A stretch of DNA of 29,807 nucleotides from a virus: positions 1 to 29,807 of the IMG/VR virus record IMGVR_UViG_3300044639_000944. One strand, written 5' to 3'. Positions 12,550 through 20,320 of the stretch are shown in pieces (the stretch's first letter is position 1; the number at the start of each line of letters is the position of its first letter). A program made the position numbers and the translations under genes. The notes below the pieces were generated by a model. The model saw nothing but the letters and a program-made list of their open reading frames with translations, made no database searches and was not told where the DNA came from.

Positions 12550-13649
12550 ATGCGCTCGACCTCGATCATCGACGGGATCGGCCCCGCGTATGCCGCCGAG
12601 TACCAGTTCGTTAACGACAGCGTGACGCACGGAGCGGGGAAGTTGTCCGTGATCGACACGCTCGGCGCGGCACTAAAGGTAATAGTTCCACCCGTTCCAA
12701 CCGTAGCCGTTGCGTCGCATGGGCCGAGCACCGTTGAGGATGTAGCACCGCTGTCCCACGGGCCGAACGAGACTCCCGGAGTCCACGATGTTGCCTGCCC
12801 GATCGGTCGCCACCTATCGAGCGTGAACTTCCTCACCTCGTATACGGTCGAGGATCCCTGATCGTAATCATGACAGCCGTAGTAGATCGCTTCGGCCTCC
12901 TCGTATGAGTCGTACTCATACGGCGATCCCCAAGTTGCTGACGGGTCGGAGCAGTTGTCGCCAGGTTCGACGCGAGTAGGGAATCGGAAGAGCACGCGCA
13001 GACGGCTCACGCAGTTGCACGGAGGAGTTCCGCAAGCGTGCGAGAAGGTCGTGCCTGCACCGCACGGAGGCGTTCCGCCGCTCTGGGTTCTGACGCTCGG
13101 CGTGTACCACGCTGCGATCGATGCGAGTCCGCCCGTGACCGTGGTTCCAGAGTTGAAGGTCGCAGATATCTCGGTGCTGTTGATCCCGCCGACAGTCCAT
13201 TGGAGGATGCCAGTCGGATTCCCGTTCGGTCGCGCGATCTGCTTGGTGATACCTGTCAGAGCTCGACCAGTACCGGGAGAGTCATACTGGCACAATGGAT
13301 CATCGCCGGAGCCAGGTCGGCATACCTGATCGAACGGAGACGAGATGATGTACGAGGCGACAAGTTGCTCCGAAGACACCCAAGGAGAAACGGTGATCTT
13401 GTCGCTGCCTTGATACAGCCGCCGAGGAGGTTGAAGCGTTGAGTTTGGACAGCCGAATCCACCGCAAGATTCGACCTGATCTCCCGTCAGCACATAGCCG
13501 GCCGTGCCCTCGATGTGCCACGCCATCTCGCCGGCGTCGAGTTTGATCTTGTAGGTGCGATTCGGCGGTACGGGTGCAGGAGGCCACGAGCACGCATCGC
13601 AGGGCGTGGATGATCCGGTGCAGCAGCAGGCACGCGCCGGGTTCAGCAT
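12546..13649 (-). CDS. Cysteine-rich tail-region protein, unknown function
   Basis: The 367-aa protein contains 17 cysteines by my count, unusual for a phage structural protein. The N-terminus has a cluster (ACCCTGSSTPCDACSW), later CGGFGC and CGTPPCNC groups, with the remainder rich in Ser/Thr/Gly and beta-strand patterns like receptor-binding or cell-surface proteins. No signal peptide is visible. Its bases are noticeably less GC-rich than the tape measure gene by eye, suggesting a separate source. It follows membrane proteins and precedes the zinc-ribbon protein. Disulfides or metal sites could stabilise an external tail or fibre component, but the role is a guess. ATG at 13649 lies 1 nt after the preceding stop. 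Confidence 0.75.
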   Translation of the reverse strand: MLNPARACCCTGSSTPCDACSWPPAPVPPNRTYKIKLDAGEMAWHIEGTAGYVLTGDQVESCGGFGCPNSTLQPPRRLYQGSDKITVSPWVSSEQLVASYIISSPFDQVCRPGSGDDPLCQYDSPGTGRALTGITKQIARPNGNPTGILQWTVGGINSTEISATFNSGTTVTGGLASIAAWYTPSVRTQSGGTPPCGAGTTFSHACGTPPCNCVSRLRVLFRFPTRVEPGDNCSDPSATWGSPYEYDSYEEAEAIYYGCHDYDQGSSTVYEVRKFTLDRWRPIGQATSWTPGVSFGPWDSGATSSTVLGPCDATATVGTGGTITFSAAPSVSITDNFPAPCVTLSLTNWYSAAYAGPIPSMIEVERI

Positions 13650-13650
13650 C

Positions 13651-13767
13651 TCACTTCTTCAGCCACTTGGACAGCAGGCCGAAGTGACCAACGATAAAGC
13701 CGCCGACGAGGCAGAGGCCACACGCCCAGACCGAGCCGAGGAACGATTCAACGCTTGCGAGCACCAT
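13651..13767 (-). CDS. 38-aa single-pass membrane protein
   Basis: The ATG at 13767 follows AAGGGA by 8 nt and overlaps the lipoprotein gene by 20 nt. Residues about 8-29 (SFLGSVWACGLCLVGGFIVG) form one membrane helix, followed by a basic end KWLKK that would stay in the cytoplasm. Tiny one-TM proteins next to lysis genes can be holins, pinholins or antiholins. The neighbour is a lipoprotein with a possible spanin topology. The lysis role is inferred from context alone. Confidence 0.6.
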   Translation of the reverse strand: MVLASVESFLGSVWACGLCLVGGFIVGHFGLLSKWLKK

Positions 13768-14326
13768 GTGTAGATCCCTTCTTTCGATTCTTCCGGACAG
13801 GTTGAGGTGGCGCGGTGCGCCTGAAAGCCTCGTCGAACATCCTATCGCGCTCGCGCATCTGCCACACTCGAGCGCGCGCATCATCGCCGCCCACCTCGAT
13901 GAGCTCGGCCGCGAGTTCGGCGTTGCGACGCTCGGCCGGCGTGATGAGGCCGAGCCATCCTCGGATGAACTTCCCGAGGCCCAAGTGCCACACGAGGAAC
14001 GCCACGCCAGAGATCGAGAGCGCGAGGAGCGCGTAGGTCACGACCTCGGCCCACCACGGCGTGATGTTCGTCGTGCCCATGAGATACACCTGCACGGCAT
14101 CGACGAGCCCGAGTATCTGCTCTTGTTCCACGATGCCCCCCTCGGCTTGCGTGCGGATCGCCGGGATCGACGGATCCGGCTTCCAGGTCTCCTCGTGGAT
14201 CGTCTCGAACCGACGGCCGCTCGACCTCGCGAGCGTGCCGATCTCGTTCGAGGATCGCGCGATCTTCTCCGTGGCCGTCGAGCATCCGGCGATCACGGCG
14301 CACACGATCACGAGCGCGCGCGTCAT
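13748..14326 (-). CDS. Lipoprotein with a second membrane helix (possible spanin-like protein)
   Basis: The 192-aa protein starts with R3, a hydrophobic run and the lipobox VIAGC (Cys15), so it should be exported and lipid-anchored. A second membrane helix lies at about 93-115 (VVTYALLALSISGVAFLVWH), followed by a basic, charged tail of about 75 residues (to THGARKR). Lipid anchor plus inner-membrane helix is the topology of unimolecular spanins (phage T1 gp11), which fuse the two membranes in the last step of Gram-negative lysis, but those end soon after the helix, while this tail is long. It may instead be a membrane-associated tail or immunity protein. ATG at 14326 overlaps the previous stop (ATGA). 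Confidence 0.7.
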   Translation of the reverse strand: MTRALVIVCAVIAGCSTATEKIARSSNEIGTLARSSGRRFETIHEETWKPDPSIPAIRTQAEGGIVEQEQILGLVDAVQVYLMGTTNITPWWAEVVTYALLALSISGVAFLVWHLGLGKFIRGWLGLITPAERRNAELAAELIEVGGDDARARVWQMRERDRMFDEAFRRTAPPQPVRKNRKKGSTHGARKR

Positions 14327-14496
14327 GGCTCCTCCGGCTCGACGAAGTTAGTGCCATCCCACTCCCAACCGATCGAGCACCGTTGCCCATCGGCGAGTTG
14401 AACCATCGTGCTATCGACTGGAGGCGACCACGATGAGCCGCCGTCCCAAATAATGATGTTGTCCACGATGCCGCCGATGACGATCGCCCATCGCAT
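14323..14496 (-). CDS. Small tail-fibre-associated phage protein (57 aa)
   Basis: This gene starts at ATG 14496, preceded by TAGGAG about 8 nt upstream, and ends with a TGA overlapping the next ATG. The protein runs MRWAIVIGGIVDNIIIWDGG at its N-terminus and has GWEWDGTNFVEP near its end. The scheme M-x-(Y/W)-A-(V/I)-(V/I)-x-(N/G)-G-x-V-x-N-(V/I)-I-x-W-D-G...GW-x-(Y/W)-DG-x-F is very common for small proteins that follow phage tail fibre genes. They are sometimes annotated as fibre assembly proteins, without proof. Its place directly after the glycine-rich adhesin fits that view. All the expected landmarks are present. Confidence 0.82.
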   Translation of the reverse strand: MRWAIVIGGIVDNIIIWDGGSSWSPPVDSTMVQLADGQRCSIGWEWDGTNFVEPEEP

Positions 14497-14505
14497 GAGG
14501 ATCTC

Positions 14506-15471
14506 CTAAAAGTATGCCGTGATGATGACGAGTCCCGGCCCACCGCTTCCGCCTGCGCCGCTCCCGATCCCGTTCAATCCGCCGCCGCCACCGCCTCCAC
14601 CGCCGCCGTAGTTGCCGCCATTGCCTCCGGCGCGGCCTGCCGTTGAACTGCCGCCACCGCCACCGCCGCCCGTGCCAACGACACCGTTCGACGCTCCGGT
14701 GCTTCCTGCGGCGTTTGCCGCTCCTCCCGCGCCGCTCCCGTTGAAGTGCGCGGTGCGCGATCCGTTGCCACCGCCTGCGGTGGCGTTGCCGCTCGTGATG
14801 CCACCACCACCGCCGCCGCCGCTCGCGCCCTTCGTGAAGCCTGGCGAGTTCGCCCCGGTCGTGTGTGCGCCTGCTCCGCCTGCGCCGCCGTCGAATATCC
14901 CGGCCGTAGTCGATGAGCCGGCCGCGCCGCTCGTGGTCTGCCCGCCGCTCCCGGCGTTGCCGACTCCGGTGAGAGCAATATCACCGGCCCCAGAGGTGGA
15001 GCCGACTCGACTTTCACCTCCGGCCGTTCCGTTGTTTCCGTTCGTGTCGTTCGTCGCCTGCGCTGCTCCGCCAGTCCCGCCGGCTCCAACCGTGACATAG
15101 AGCGTTGCAGGAAGGGCACTAGCCGGGAAGTTCTGCACATTGATGCAGCATCCGCCGCCACCGCCGCCGCCGCTGCGATGCGTTGCAGCCGCGCCGCATC
15201 GGCCACTACCGCCGCCTCCTCCGCCAGAGATGAGCCACATATCGACATACGCGCATCCGGTCGGCTTCGTCCATGTCGATGATGTCGTGTAGACGCTCAC
15301 TTGGGCCTTGCGACCGTCGATGCGTGCGATCGCCTGCGTCGTGCCGTTGTCGGTCTCGACGAAGAGCGCGCCGTCGTAGTAGTTGATTGCGATCTCGCCC
15401 TGCGCGAGCTCGCCCGTGGTCGGTTCCTCGCCCGTGTCGCCGCTGCGCTTGTGCTTGATGATGTCGGCCAT
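14506..15471 (-). CDS. Glycine-rich tail adhesin / receptor-binding protein
   Basis: The 321-aa protein has an N-terminal attachment segment (KHKRSGDTGEEPTTGELAQG then INYYDGALFVET), the usual start of many tail fibre proteins. From residue about 60, TSSTWTKPTGCAYVDMWLIS leads into a long glycine-rich domain with repeated runs of five to ten glycines, a VTVGAGG strand and a final GGPGLVIITAYF. This matches glycine-rich domain proteins of phages, and recalls the polyglycine-II helical sandwich of phage S16 gp38, where loops between the glycine helices bind the host receptor. The ATG overlaps the previous stop (TGATG). It is the best candidate for host recognition in the window. Confidence 0.85.
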   Translation of the reverse strand: MADIIKHKRSGDTGEEPTTGELAQGEIAINYYDGALFVETDNGTTQAIARIDGRKAQVSVYTTSSTWTKPTGCAYVDMWLISGGGGGGSGRCGAAATHRSGGGGGGGCCINVQNFPASALPATLYVTVGAGGTGGAAQATNDTNGNNGTAGGESRVGSTSGAGDIALTGVGNAGSGGQTTSGAAGSSTTAGIFDGGAGGAGAHTTGANSPGFTKGASGGGGGGGITSGNATAGGGNGSRTAHFNGSGAGGAANAAGSTGASNGVVGTGGGGGGGSSTAGRAGGNGGNYGGGGGGGGGGLNGIGSGAGGSGGPGLVIITAYF

Positions 15472-16001
15472 CAGGTTGCTCCGTACTCGCCGCCGTCGAG
15501 TTCCTGAACAAGTCCGGCGGGACAGGTTCCCGTGATCGGATTCGGCGCGATGAACTCGTACGCGAGGCTACCGTCGGCCGCTCGACGCATGACCATCTCG
15601 ACGATCACATTGGTCGGGATAGGTGCTATCGAGAATCCATCGGCCGTATCGAGTTCGAGCGATGTCACGGCGTAGCCGTACGCGTTCGTGGCCGTGTTCG
15701 ATAGCTCGAACAGGTTGACGGCGAAGTCGGTCGATGTCGTGCCCGTCCTCCCGTCCGCGACGATCGACACGACGAGGGAGTTGGACGCGTCGCGCCGCAC
15801 TTCCTCCCACGAGTATTTCCATCGCGCGCGGCCGGCTACGGCGATCGTGTTCCCGGTGATCCGTGCCGGGAACCGCTTCTCGCGCTGCGCGTAGTTCTCG
15901 CCCGTGCGGTCGCCGCTTCCGGTCGCCTGCACGGCCGCGTAAATCTGCCCCCAGGTCTCTGGAGTGAGCGCGCCGAGTCCCTTGTTGATCGTCGGCTTCA
16001 T
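15471..16001 (-). CDS. Tail-region protein of unknown function (176 aa)
   Basis: The ATG at 16001 comes 2 nt after the previous stop. The N-terminus (MKPTINKGLGALTPETWGQI) resembles a short helical attachment stretch, and the rest is beta-rich with few charged clusters, ending in ELDGGEYGAT. It sits between the tape-measure-proximal protein and the adhesin, where baseplate or fibre-linking proteins are encoded. I cannot assign a family. A structural role as an adaptor between tail tip and fibre is likely from position only. Confidence 0.72.
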   Translation of the reverse strand: MKPTINKGLGALTPETWGQIYAAVQATGSGDRTGENYAQREKRFPARITGNTIAVAGRARWKYSWEEVRRDASNSLVVSIVADGRTGTTSTDFAVNLFELSNTATNAYGYAVTSLELDTADGFSIAPIPTNVIVEMVMRRAADGSLAYEFIAPNPITGTCPAGLVQELDGGEYGAT

Positions 16002-16003
16002 CG

Positions 16004-16771
16004 TCAGATACCGGGAAGGCCACTAAAGGCGGATGTGCCGGGGAATGGTTGCCGCGCGTAGACCTCGACCGCTTGGCCGGCGGAAAGTTGCGGGTCGCCG
16101 TCGGCTTGCCGCTTTGGCACTTGGCGCAGGTGCGCGGCCGCATCCCAGACGAAGGTATAGGTCACCTCATAGAGATCGACCGCGATGCGCGAGCGACGCA
16201 CGCCCGTGAACAGCACATAGCCGGCCGTCCCGCCGAGGAAGTCTGCCGAGTTGCGTGTGCCGATCATCGTGTTGACGGTCGCTTGATCCGTGTTCGTGAA
16301 GTTCAGGCGCACCGTGTAGGTCAACTCCTGCTGCACGACGAGTCCAGATACGGGCACGCCGGCTTGATCGACCTTCGTCCCGCCGATGTCCGTCGTGAGA
16401 CCGGGCGAGGATAGGTTCGCCGGGAGCGTCGCGCCCGTGCGCCAGATATCGACGGCCTCGACGCGCGTACTCGACTCGATCTTCGCGAAGTTCTGCGCTA
16501 TCTCCGACTGCGCATCGTCTGTATACGAGGCCGTCGCCGTCCAAGTCTGCCCGCCCGAGTCATCGACTGGGGCATAGGACAGGTTCGAGAGTTTCGCTCC
16601 CGACGAGATGCCGCCCGAGTACGACGCGCCGAGCGTGTAGCCCGCGCCCGTGAGTTGAGTACGAGCGGCCGAGGCCGTGCCGGCCGAGACGGCCGTGACG
16701 AGCAGGTTCACGCGCGCCGACTTCGTGTCGTTCGCTTCGGTCTCCTCGATGCTCTTGACGATCACGGCCAT
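16004..16771 (-). CDS. Tail-tip-region protein downstream of tape measure (255 aa)
   Basis: The protein follows the tape measure by 11 nt, with an RBS GAAGGGG before the ATG. It is Thr/Ser/Gly-rich with regular strand patterns (GTASAARTQLTGAGYTLGAS) and a stretch YTVRLNFTNTDQATVNTMIG. In other siphoviruses this place is held by the distal tail protein, but I see no conserved Dit motif, so I do not use that name. No cysteines or membrane segments. It is likely a structural protein of the tail end. Confidence 0.75.
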   Translation of the reverse strand: MAVIVKSIEETEANDTKSARVNLLVTAVSAGTASAARTQLTGAGYTLGASYSGGISSGAKLSNLSYAPVDDSGGQTWTATASYTDDAQSEIAQNFAKIESSTRVEAVDIWRTGATLPANLSSPGLTTDIGGTKVDQAGVPVSGLVVQQELTYTVRLNFTNTDQATVNTMIGTRNSADFLGGTAGYVLFTGVRRSRIAVDLYEVTYTFVWDAAAHLRQVPKRQADGDPQLSAGQAVEVYARQPFPGTSAFSGLPGI

Positions 16772-16782
16772 AGGTCACCCCT

Positions 16783-19164
16783 TCAGGTAAGCACCGCCAC
16801 GCCGCCGGCCGAGAGCGCGGCGTTGATCTTCTTCAGTTCGTCGGTCTGCTTCTTGGTCTCGTCGAAGATTCGGCGATCGATGTCGATCGCGTCGCTCGTC
16901 GCGGCGATCTTGAGTCCGCCGATCGCGGTCGATACGGTCTCGGTCATCTGCTGCCGGCGGAGATCGTCCTCCATCGCCTTCGCGCGTGCGGCCTCGGTCG
17001 CGTCGGCGATGCTCGCCTCCAGGCGGGTACGCTCGTCGAGGAGCCGATTCTGTTCGGCCTCGGTGCGCTTGCGCTCGGCGACGGCATCCCGGAGATCCTG
17101 CACGGCCTTGAGTTGCTCGATCAGGTCGTTGGTCGCCGCAGCGTCGAGGCCCGCCGCCTGCGCCTTCATGCGGAGGATGTGCTCCTCGGCCGCGGCCTTG
17201 CCCATCGTGAGTTCTAGCATCTCGCGCTCGAGCGCGGCCTGCTCGTTGGCGATCGAGTCGATCGCGGACTGGAGCGCGCGAGCCTCCTCCGTGATCCGAA
17301 TCGTCTCCTGCGCGATCGTGTTCTTCTCGCCCGCTGCGGCCTTCGCGACCTTCTCGGCCTCGGCCTGCTGCTTGGCGAGGTTGAGCGCATCCTGCGCCGC
17401 CTTGATCCGGGCGATCACTTGCGGATCCTCGATGCCCGCCTGCTTGATCCGGCGGTCGAGGATCATCTCCTCGTAGTCAGCCGCCGACAGCGTGAGCCGT
17501 AGCCGTTCGTCCTCGATGCCTTGCAGGATCGAAGCGACCGCCTGCTTCTGGGCCTCGGCCTCGGCCTCACGCCGACGCTGCTCGGCGACCTTCGACACGA
17601 GGTCGAGCCGTTGCTGCTCGAGGGCGAGCGACTGGCTCGTCGATTCGGCCAGTTTCTTGGCTTCCTCTTCTTGGGCGCGCATCGCACTCTGGATCGCATA
17701 CTGCTGCTTGAGATTCGCTTCGAGTTCGTTGAACTTGGACTCCTCGATCTCGCCCAGGTTGAGCGACATCTCGGCATCGCGCAAGCCTTGCTCGGCCTTG
17801 CGGACGGTCTCCTCGGCTTTAGCTCGATCACGCGATGCGTCCGCGAGCGTCTTCTGCGCTGTCGCGTTCGCGGCGATCTCATCCCGGAGGTCGCGCTCTC
17901 GTGCGATCTGCTCCTCGGTGAATCGGATCCCGTCGCCTCGTGCGTTCAGGAGAGCCTGAAGACCCTTGATGTCCGCCTCGATGCCCTCGGACTTGGCCTC
18001 GGTTCGCTCGCGCTCGGCTCGGATGTTCTTCAGCGATCCGAGCACCTCGTCGATAGCCGCCTTGGTGCGAGACATACTCGCCTCGATGCGCGCATTCGAC
18101 TCGGCGACTCGAGCCTCGGCATCGGAGACGAACTTCTCGATCACGGCATAGAGCGCGCCGGCGGCGACGAGGATCAGGCCGATCGGCCCCAGAGCCGTGT
18201 AGAGCGCGGCCCCGATCGCACGGCCGGCCGTCGCGGCTCGTGCCGCCACGCCCGTGAGCGTCGCGTCGAACTTGAGCGCGCCGGACTTGATCGCCTCGAA
18301 CGCCGTCGAACTCGCAGCCGGCAAGCCTTGGAAGCCCGCCTTGATCCGGCCGAACGCCGTCGAGGCGAGCGTCGGGAGCGACGAGATCGCCGGCCCGATC
18401 TTCGAGAGCGCGCCAGTCGCAGCCGTCGCGCCCGACGAGAACGCCGAGGACATCGAGTCGCGGAGAGCCACGAACCGGGCCGGGATCGTGCCCGTGAAGT
18501 CCCGCACCTTGCCGAGCGCGGCCGTGATCGCGCCGCCCTGCGACTTCGTCACGGTTGCCGTCTGGACGATCGCCTCCTCGATGCGCGACGAGCCGAGCAC
18601 GATCGCATCGGCCATATCGACCGAACCAGTCGCGAAGGATGCCCGAGCCTTCGCCATCTGGGCCTCGACGGCTCCACCCATCGAGAGGATCGGCGAGTTC
18701 GTGATCGTGCTCCCGAGGATGTCGATGTCGCCCGTAGCCTGCTCGCGTGCGCTCCGGATCGCCTTCGCCACGCCTTCAATCGGCGCGAGATCGATCGGAG
18801 GAAGGACGGTCGGGTCGATCGCAGGCGCGACCGTAGCCGCCGCCGCTGCGACCGGAGCCTCCAACTTCGGAGCCGTGATCTTCATCCCCGCGAGCGCGCC
18901 CGCCTGCCGTTCGAGTGCCGCGATGCCCTCCACGACCTTCGGGATCTGCTTCGTCCCGATCTGCACGAGGTCGCGCATCTGGAATATGAACGACGGATCG
19001 ATGCCGAGTTTCGCGAGCGTGGTCGAGAGAGCGTTCACCGCTCCATCCATCGCCGCCAGGTCGCGCTTGGACTTCCCGACGAAGCCGTTCAGAGCGGCGA
19101 ACCCGCTCTGGAGTCCGTCCGCGTTGACCTTGAAGTTGACGAACAGGTCGCCCGTGTTAGCCAC
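16783..19164 (-). CDS. Tail tape measure protein
   Basis: At 793 aa this is the longest gene, directly after the chaperone gene as expected. The first 30 residues (MANTGDLFVNFKVNADGLQS) match the usual tape measure start. Residues about 318-345 (GAALYTALGPIGLILVAAGA) form a hydrophobic segment that could insert in the host membrane during DNA delivery. From about 350 to the end the sequence is continuous Ala/Glu/Lys/Arg-rich coiled coil. With the usual rule of about 1.5 angstrom per residue the tail would be roughly 110-120 nm. The GTG start at 19164 overlaps the chaperone stop by 8 nt and follows AGGAGG. There is no obvious peptidoglycan hydrolase domain, unlike in some tape measures. Confidence 0.93.
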   Translation of the reverse strand: MANTGDLFVNFKVNADGLQSGFAALNGFVGKSKRDLAAMDGAVNALSTTLAKLGIDPSFIFQMRDLVQIGTKQIPKVVEGIAALERQAGALAGMKITAPKLEAPVAAAAATVAPAIDPTVLPPIDLAPIEGVAKAIRSAREQATGDIDILGSTITNSPILSMGGAVEAQMAKARASFATGSVDMADAIVLGSSRIEEAIVQTATVTKSQGGAITAALGKVRDFTGTIPARFVALRDSMSSAFSSGATAATGALSKIGPAISSLPTLASTAFGRIKAGFQGLPAASSTAFEAIKSGALKFDATLTGVAARAATAGRAIGAALYTALGPIGLILVAAGALYAVIEKFVSDAEARVAESNARIEASMSRTKAAIDEVLGSLKNIRAERERTEAKSEGIEADIKGLQALLNARGDGIRFTEEQIARERDLRDEIAANATAQKTLADASRDRAKAEETVRKAEQGLRDAEMSLNLGEIEESKFNELEANLKQQYAIQSAMRAQEEEAKKLAESTSQSLALEQQRLDLVSKVAEQRRREAEAEAQKQAVASILQGIEDERLRLTLSAADYEEMILDRRIKQAGIEDPQVIARIKAAQDALNLAKQQAEAEKVAKAAAGEKNTIAQETIRITEEARALQSAIDSIANEQAALEREMLELTMGKAAAEEHILRMKAQAAGLDAAATNDLIEQLKAVQDLRDAVAERKRTEAEQNRLLDERTRLEASIADATEAARAKAMEDDLRRQQMTETVSTAIGGLKIAATSDAIDIDRRIFDETKKQTDELKKINAALSAGGVAVLT

Positions 19165-19842
19165 TCTTCGAGCCTCCTAGTGCCTTGAGCATAGCGATCC
19201 AAGCGTCCGGCCCCTTACTCTCGGCGGCAGGAGACTTCGGAAGCCACGGCATGAACTCGGAGACCTTCGCGGCCGCGCTACCCGGCTTGCGGTGCGCGTT
19301 CACATAGAGCGCGGCGAGCATCGCGAAACCGTAGTCGGTGCGGAATCCGCCGATCGGTTCGAGCGCGTCATAGGCCATCCACTCGGTGAGCTCGCGCGAT
19401 GACACGCGAGACTCGACCTCGGCGACCGTCATCCCGAGCGCGAGCGCGAGGCGGAAGAGGAACCGCCGGCACGCTCGCTCGGTCAGTTTCCCGTCATGCT
19501 CTCCACATCCTTCGCGCCCATCCCAGAGAGCCTCTGGGCGACCTCGAAGAGCGGGTCGATCACGCGAGCCGGGAGGCCCGCGACCTGCTCGACATCGCCG
19601 TCGGCGAAGAGCCGCTTGCCGTCTGCGTCGCAGATGCACCGGACGAGGAGGCGCGCGCGGAGGTTCACGAAGTTCATCTCGCGGTTAGTGCCCTTGCCGA
19701 TGAAGCACGCGGCCTCGAACGAGTCTCGCTCGCCGGCCGTGAGGCCACGGATCGAGATCGGCTCGGCGATGCCGGGAATGGAAACCGCCTCCACGGGAAT
19801 GGAGGCGGCAAGGGAAAGCACGAAGTCCTTGGATGCGGTCAT
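19157..19842 (-). CDS. Tail assembly chaperone GT fusion, made by -1 frameshift
   Basis: When ribosomes slip at the GGGAAAC heptamer the G protein is extended by 109 residues in the -1 frame, giving about 228 aa. The T part runs LTERACRRFLFRLALALGMT, then ESRVSSRELTEWMAYDALEP and IGGFRTDYGFAMLAALYVNA, which is the DUF4035/gpT-like pattern of minor tail chaperones. The T frame has no usable start codon of its own near its beginning, and its stop overlaps the tape measure start. In lambda the G and GT proteins in a set ratio coat the tape measure and recruit tail tube protein. The same arrangement is expected here. Confidence 0.88.
19483..19842 (-). CDS. Tail assembly chaperone (G-like)
   Basis: The 119-aa protein (MTASKDFVLSLAASIPVEAV at its start) lies between tail tube and tape measure, the place of the chaperone in nearly all long-tailed phages. 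Its middle, RGLTAGERDSFEAACFIGKG followed by NFVNLRARLLVRCICDADGK, follows the pattern of TAC proteins related to HK97 gp13. It ends two codons after the slippery site (M-T-G-N-stop), so termination competes with -1 slippage. ATG at 19842 follows CGGAGC. A perfect 9-bp hairpin lies about 35 nt after the start codon. Confidence 0.88.
   Translation of the reverse strand: MTASKDFVLSLAASIPVEAVSIPGIAEPISIRGLTAGERDSFEAACFIGKGTNREMNFVNLRARLLVRCICDADGKRLFADGDVEQVAGLPARVIDPLFEVAQRLSGMGAKDVESMTGN
19486..19492 (-). promoter_or_regulatory. -1 ribosomal frameshift slippery heptamer
   Basis: On the minus strand the zero frame reads ACG GGA AAC TGA, so G GGA AAC fits X XXY YYZ exactly, and slipping back one base gives GGG AAA CTG, the T frame. 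The stop codon TGA follows directly. Just downstream, arms 19472-19482 and 19434-19446 (CCGAGCGAGCG against CGCTCGCGCTCGG) can pair and may act as the stimulatory structure, with a nested GGCGG/CCGCC stem. Confidence 0.88.
19785..19808 (-). repeat. 9-bp perfect hairpin in the start of the tail chaperone gene
   Basis: CCGCCTCCA (19785-19793) and TGGAGGCGG (19800-19808) enclose a 6-nt loop. It lies within the coding sequence, 34 nt after the ATG. A 10-bp direct repeat CGGGAATGGA at 19773-19782 and 19794-19803 overlaps it. It could restrain early elongation or RNA decay, or may reflect a small local duplication. Confidence 0.6.
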
Positions 19843-19871
19843 GGTGTGGTGCTCCGAGATGTGCGAGGCGA

Positions 19872-20318
19872 TCAGGTCGAGGAGGTGAAGCCGCCAGTCA
19901 CGCGGACGGTGAGATCGGCCTCGACCGCGCCATCGACTGCGGCCGAGACATTGAACGAGGTCACATAGCCGATGAAGGCAAGCGCAAATCCGCCCGTGCC
20001 CGTGTTGGGGCCGAACTGGATCGAGAACTTCCGATACGCCGCCCCATTCGCGTAGGAGGACGGGTTGAGTGCGCCAGTCGAACCGAGAAGGCCCGAAGTG
20101 TAGGCCGGAGCGAACAGCGTCACGCTGATCGTTCCCGAGTCCTTCGTGCCGCCGATGAAGGACTTCACGGTTGCCGACAGGGCAGAGGTATCGATCTCGG
20201 CGATCGAGATCCCATCGAGGGAGATCGACTTGACCTCGCCGAGCGTGGTGTCCACGGTTCCGGCTGATCCAGAGGTCGCGGCGTAACGGAAGAGTGATCC
20301 AGGTGCGACGATTGCCAT
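19872..20318 (-). CDS. Major tail (tube) protein, second paralog
   Basis: The 148-aa protein aligns with the preceding gene over most of its length: LGEVKSISLDGISIAEIDTS and TISVTLFAPAY correspond to IAEVTNLSVGGSSLTEIDIT and TLTIDFFAPAN. Both end with a DGAV-x-A-x-(L/A)-TV(R/K) strand. This is the fold expected for a tail tube subunit. The present copy has insertions (TSGSAGTVDTT near the start, NPSSYANGAAYRKFSIQFGP in the middle). ATG at 20318 follows GGAG, 2 nt after the first copy's stop. Both are intact and strongly diverged, so they have probably taken different roles, for example tube and terminal ring. Confidence 0.85.
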   Translation of the reverse strand: MAIVAPGSLFRYAATSGSAGTVDTTLGEVKSISLDGISIAEIDTSALSATVKSFIGGTKDSGTISVTLFAPAYTSGLLGSTGALNPSSYANGAAYRKFSIQFGPNTGTGGFALAFIGYVTSFNVSAAVDGAVEADLTVRVTGGFTSST

Positions 20319-20320
20319 GG

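Noticed and set aside
14560-15200. Repetitive GCC/CCG tracts that look like a repeat array
   Set aside because: They are glycine codons of the adhesin; there are no constant repeats with unique spacers, so it is not a CRISPR array.
16004-16771. Distal tail protein name for the gene after the tape measure
   Set aside because: Position fits, but no Dit-specific motif could be recognised.
17521-19188. 555-codon plus-strand frame opposite the tape measure
   Set aside because: Antisense shadow of a coiled-coil gene; product is almost only Arg, Asp, Glu, Leu with no RBS.
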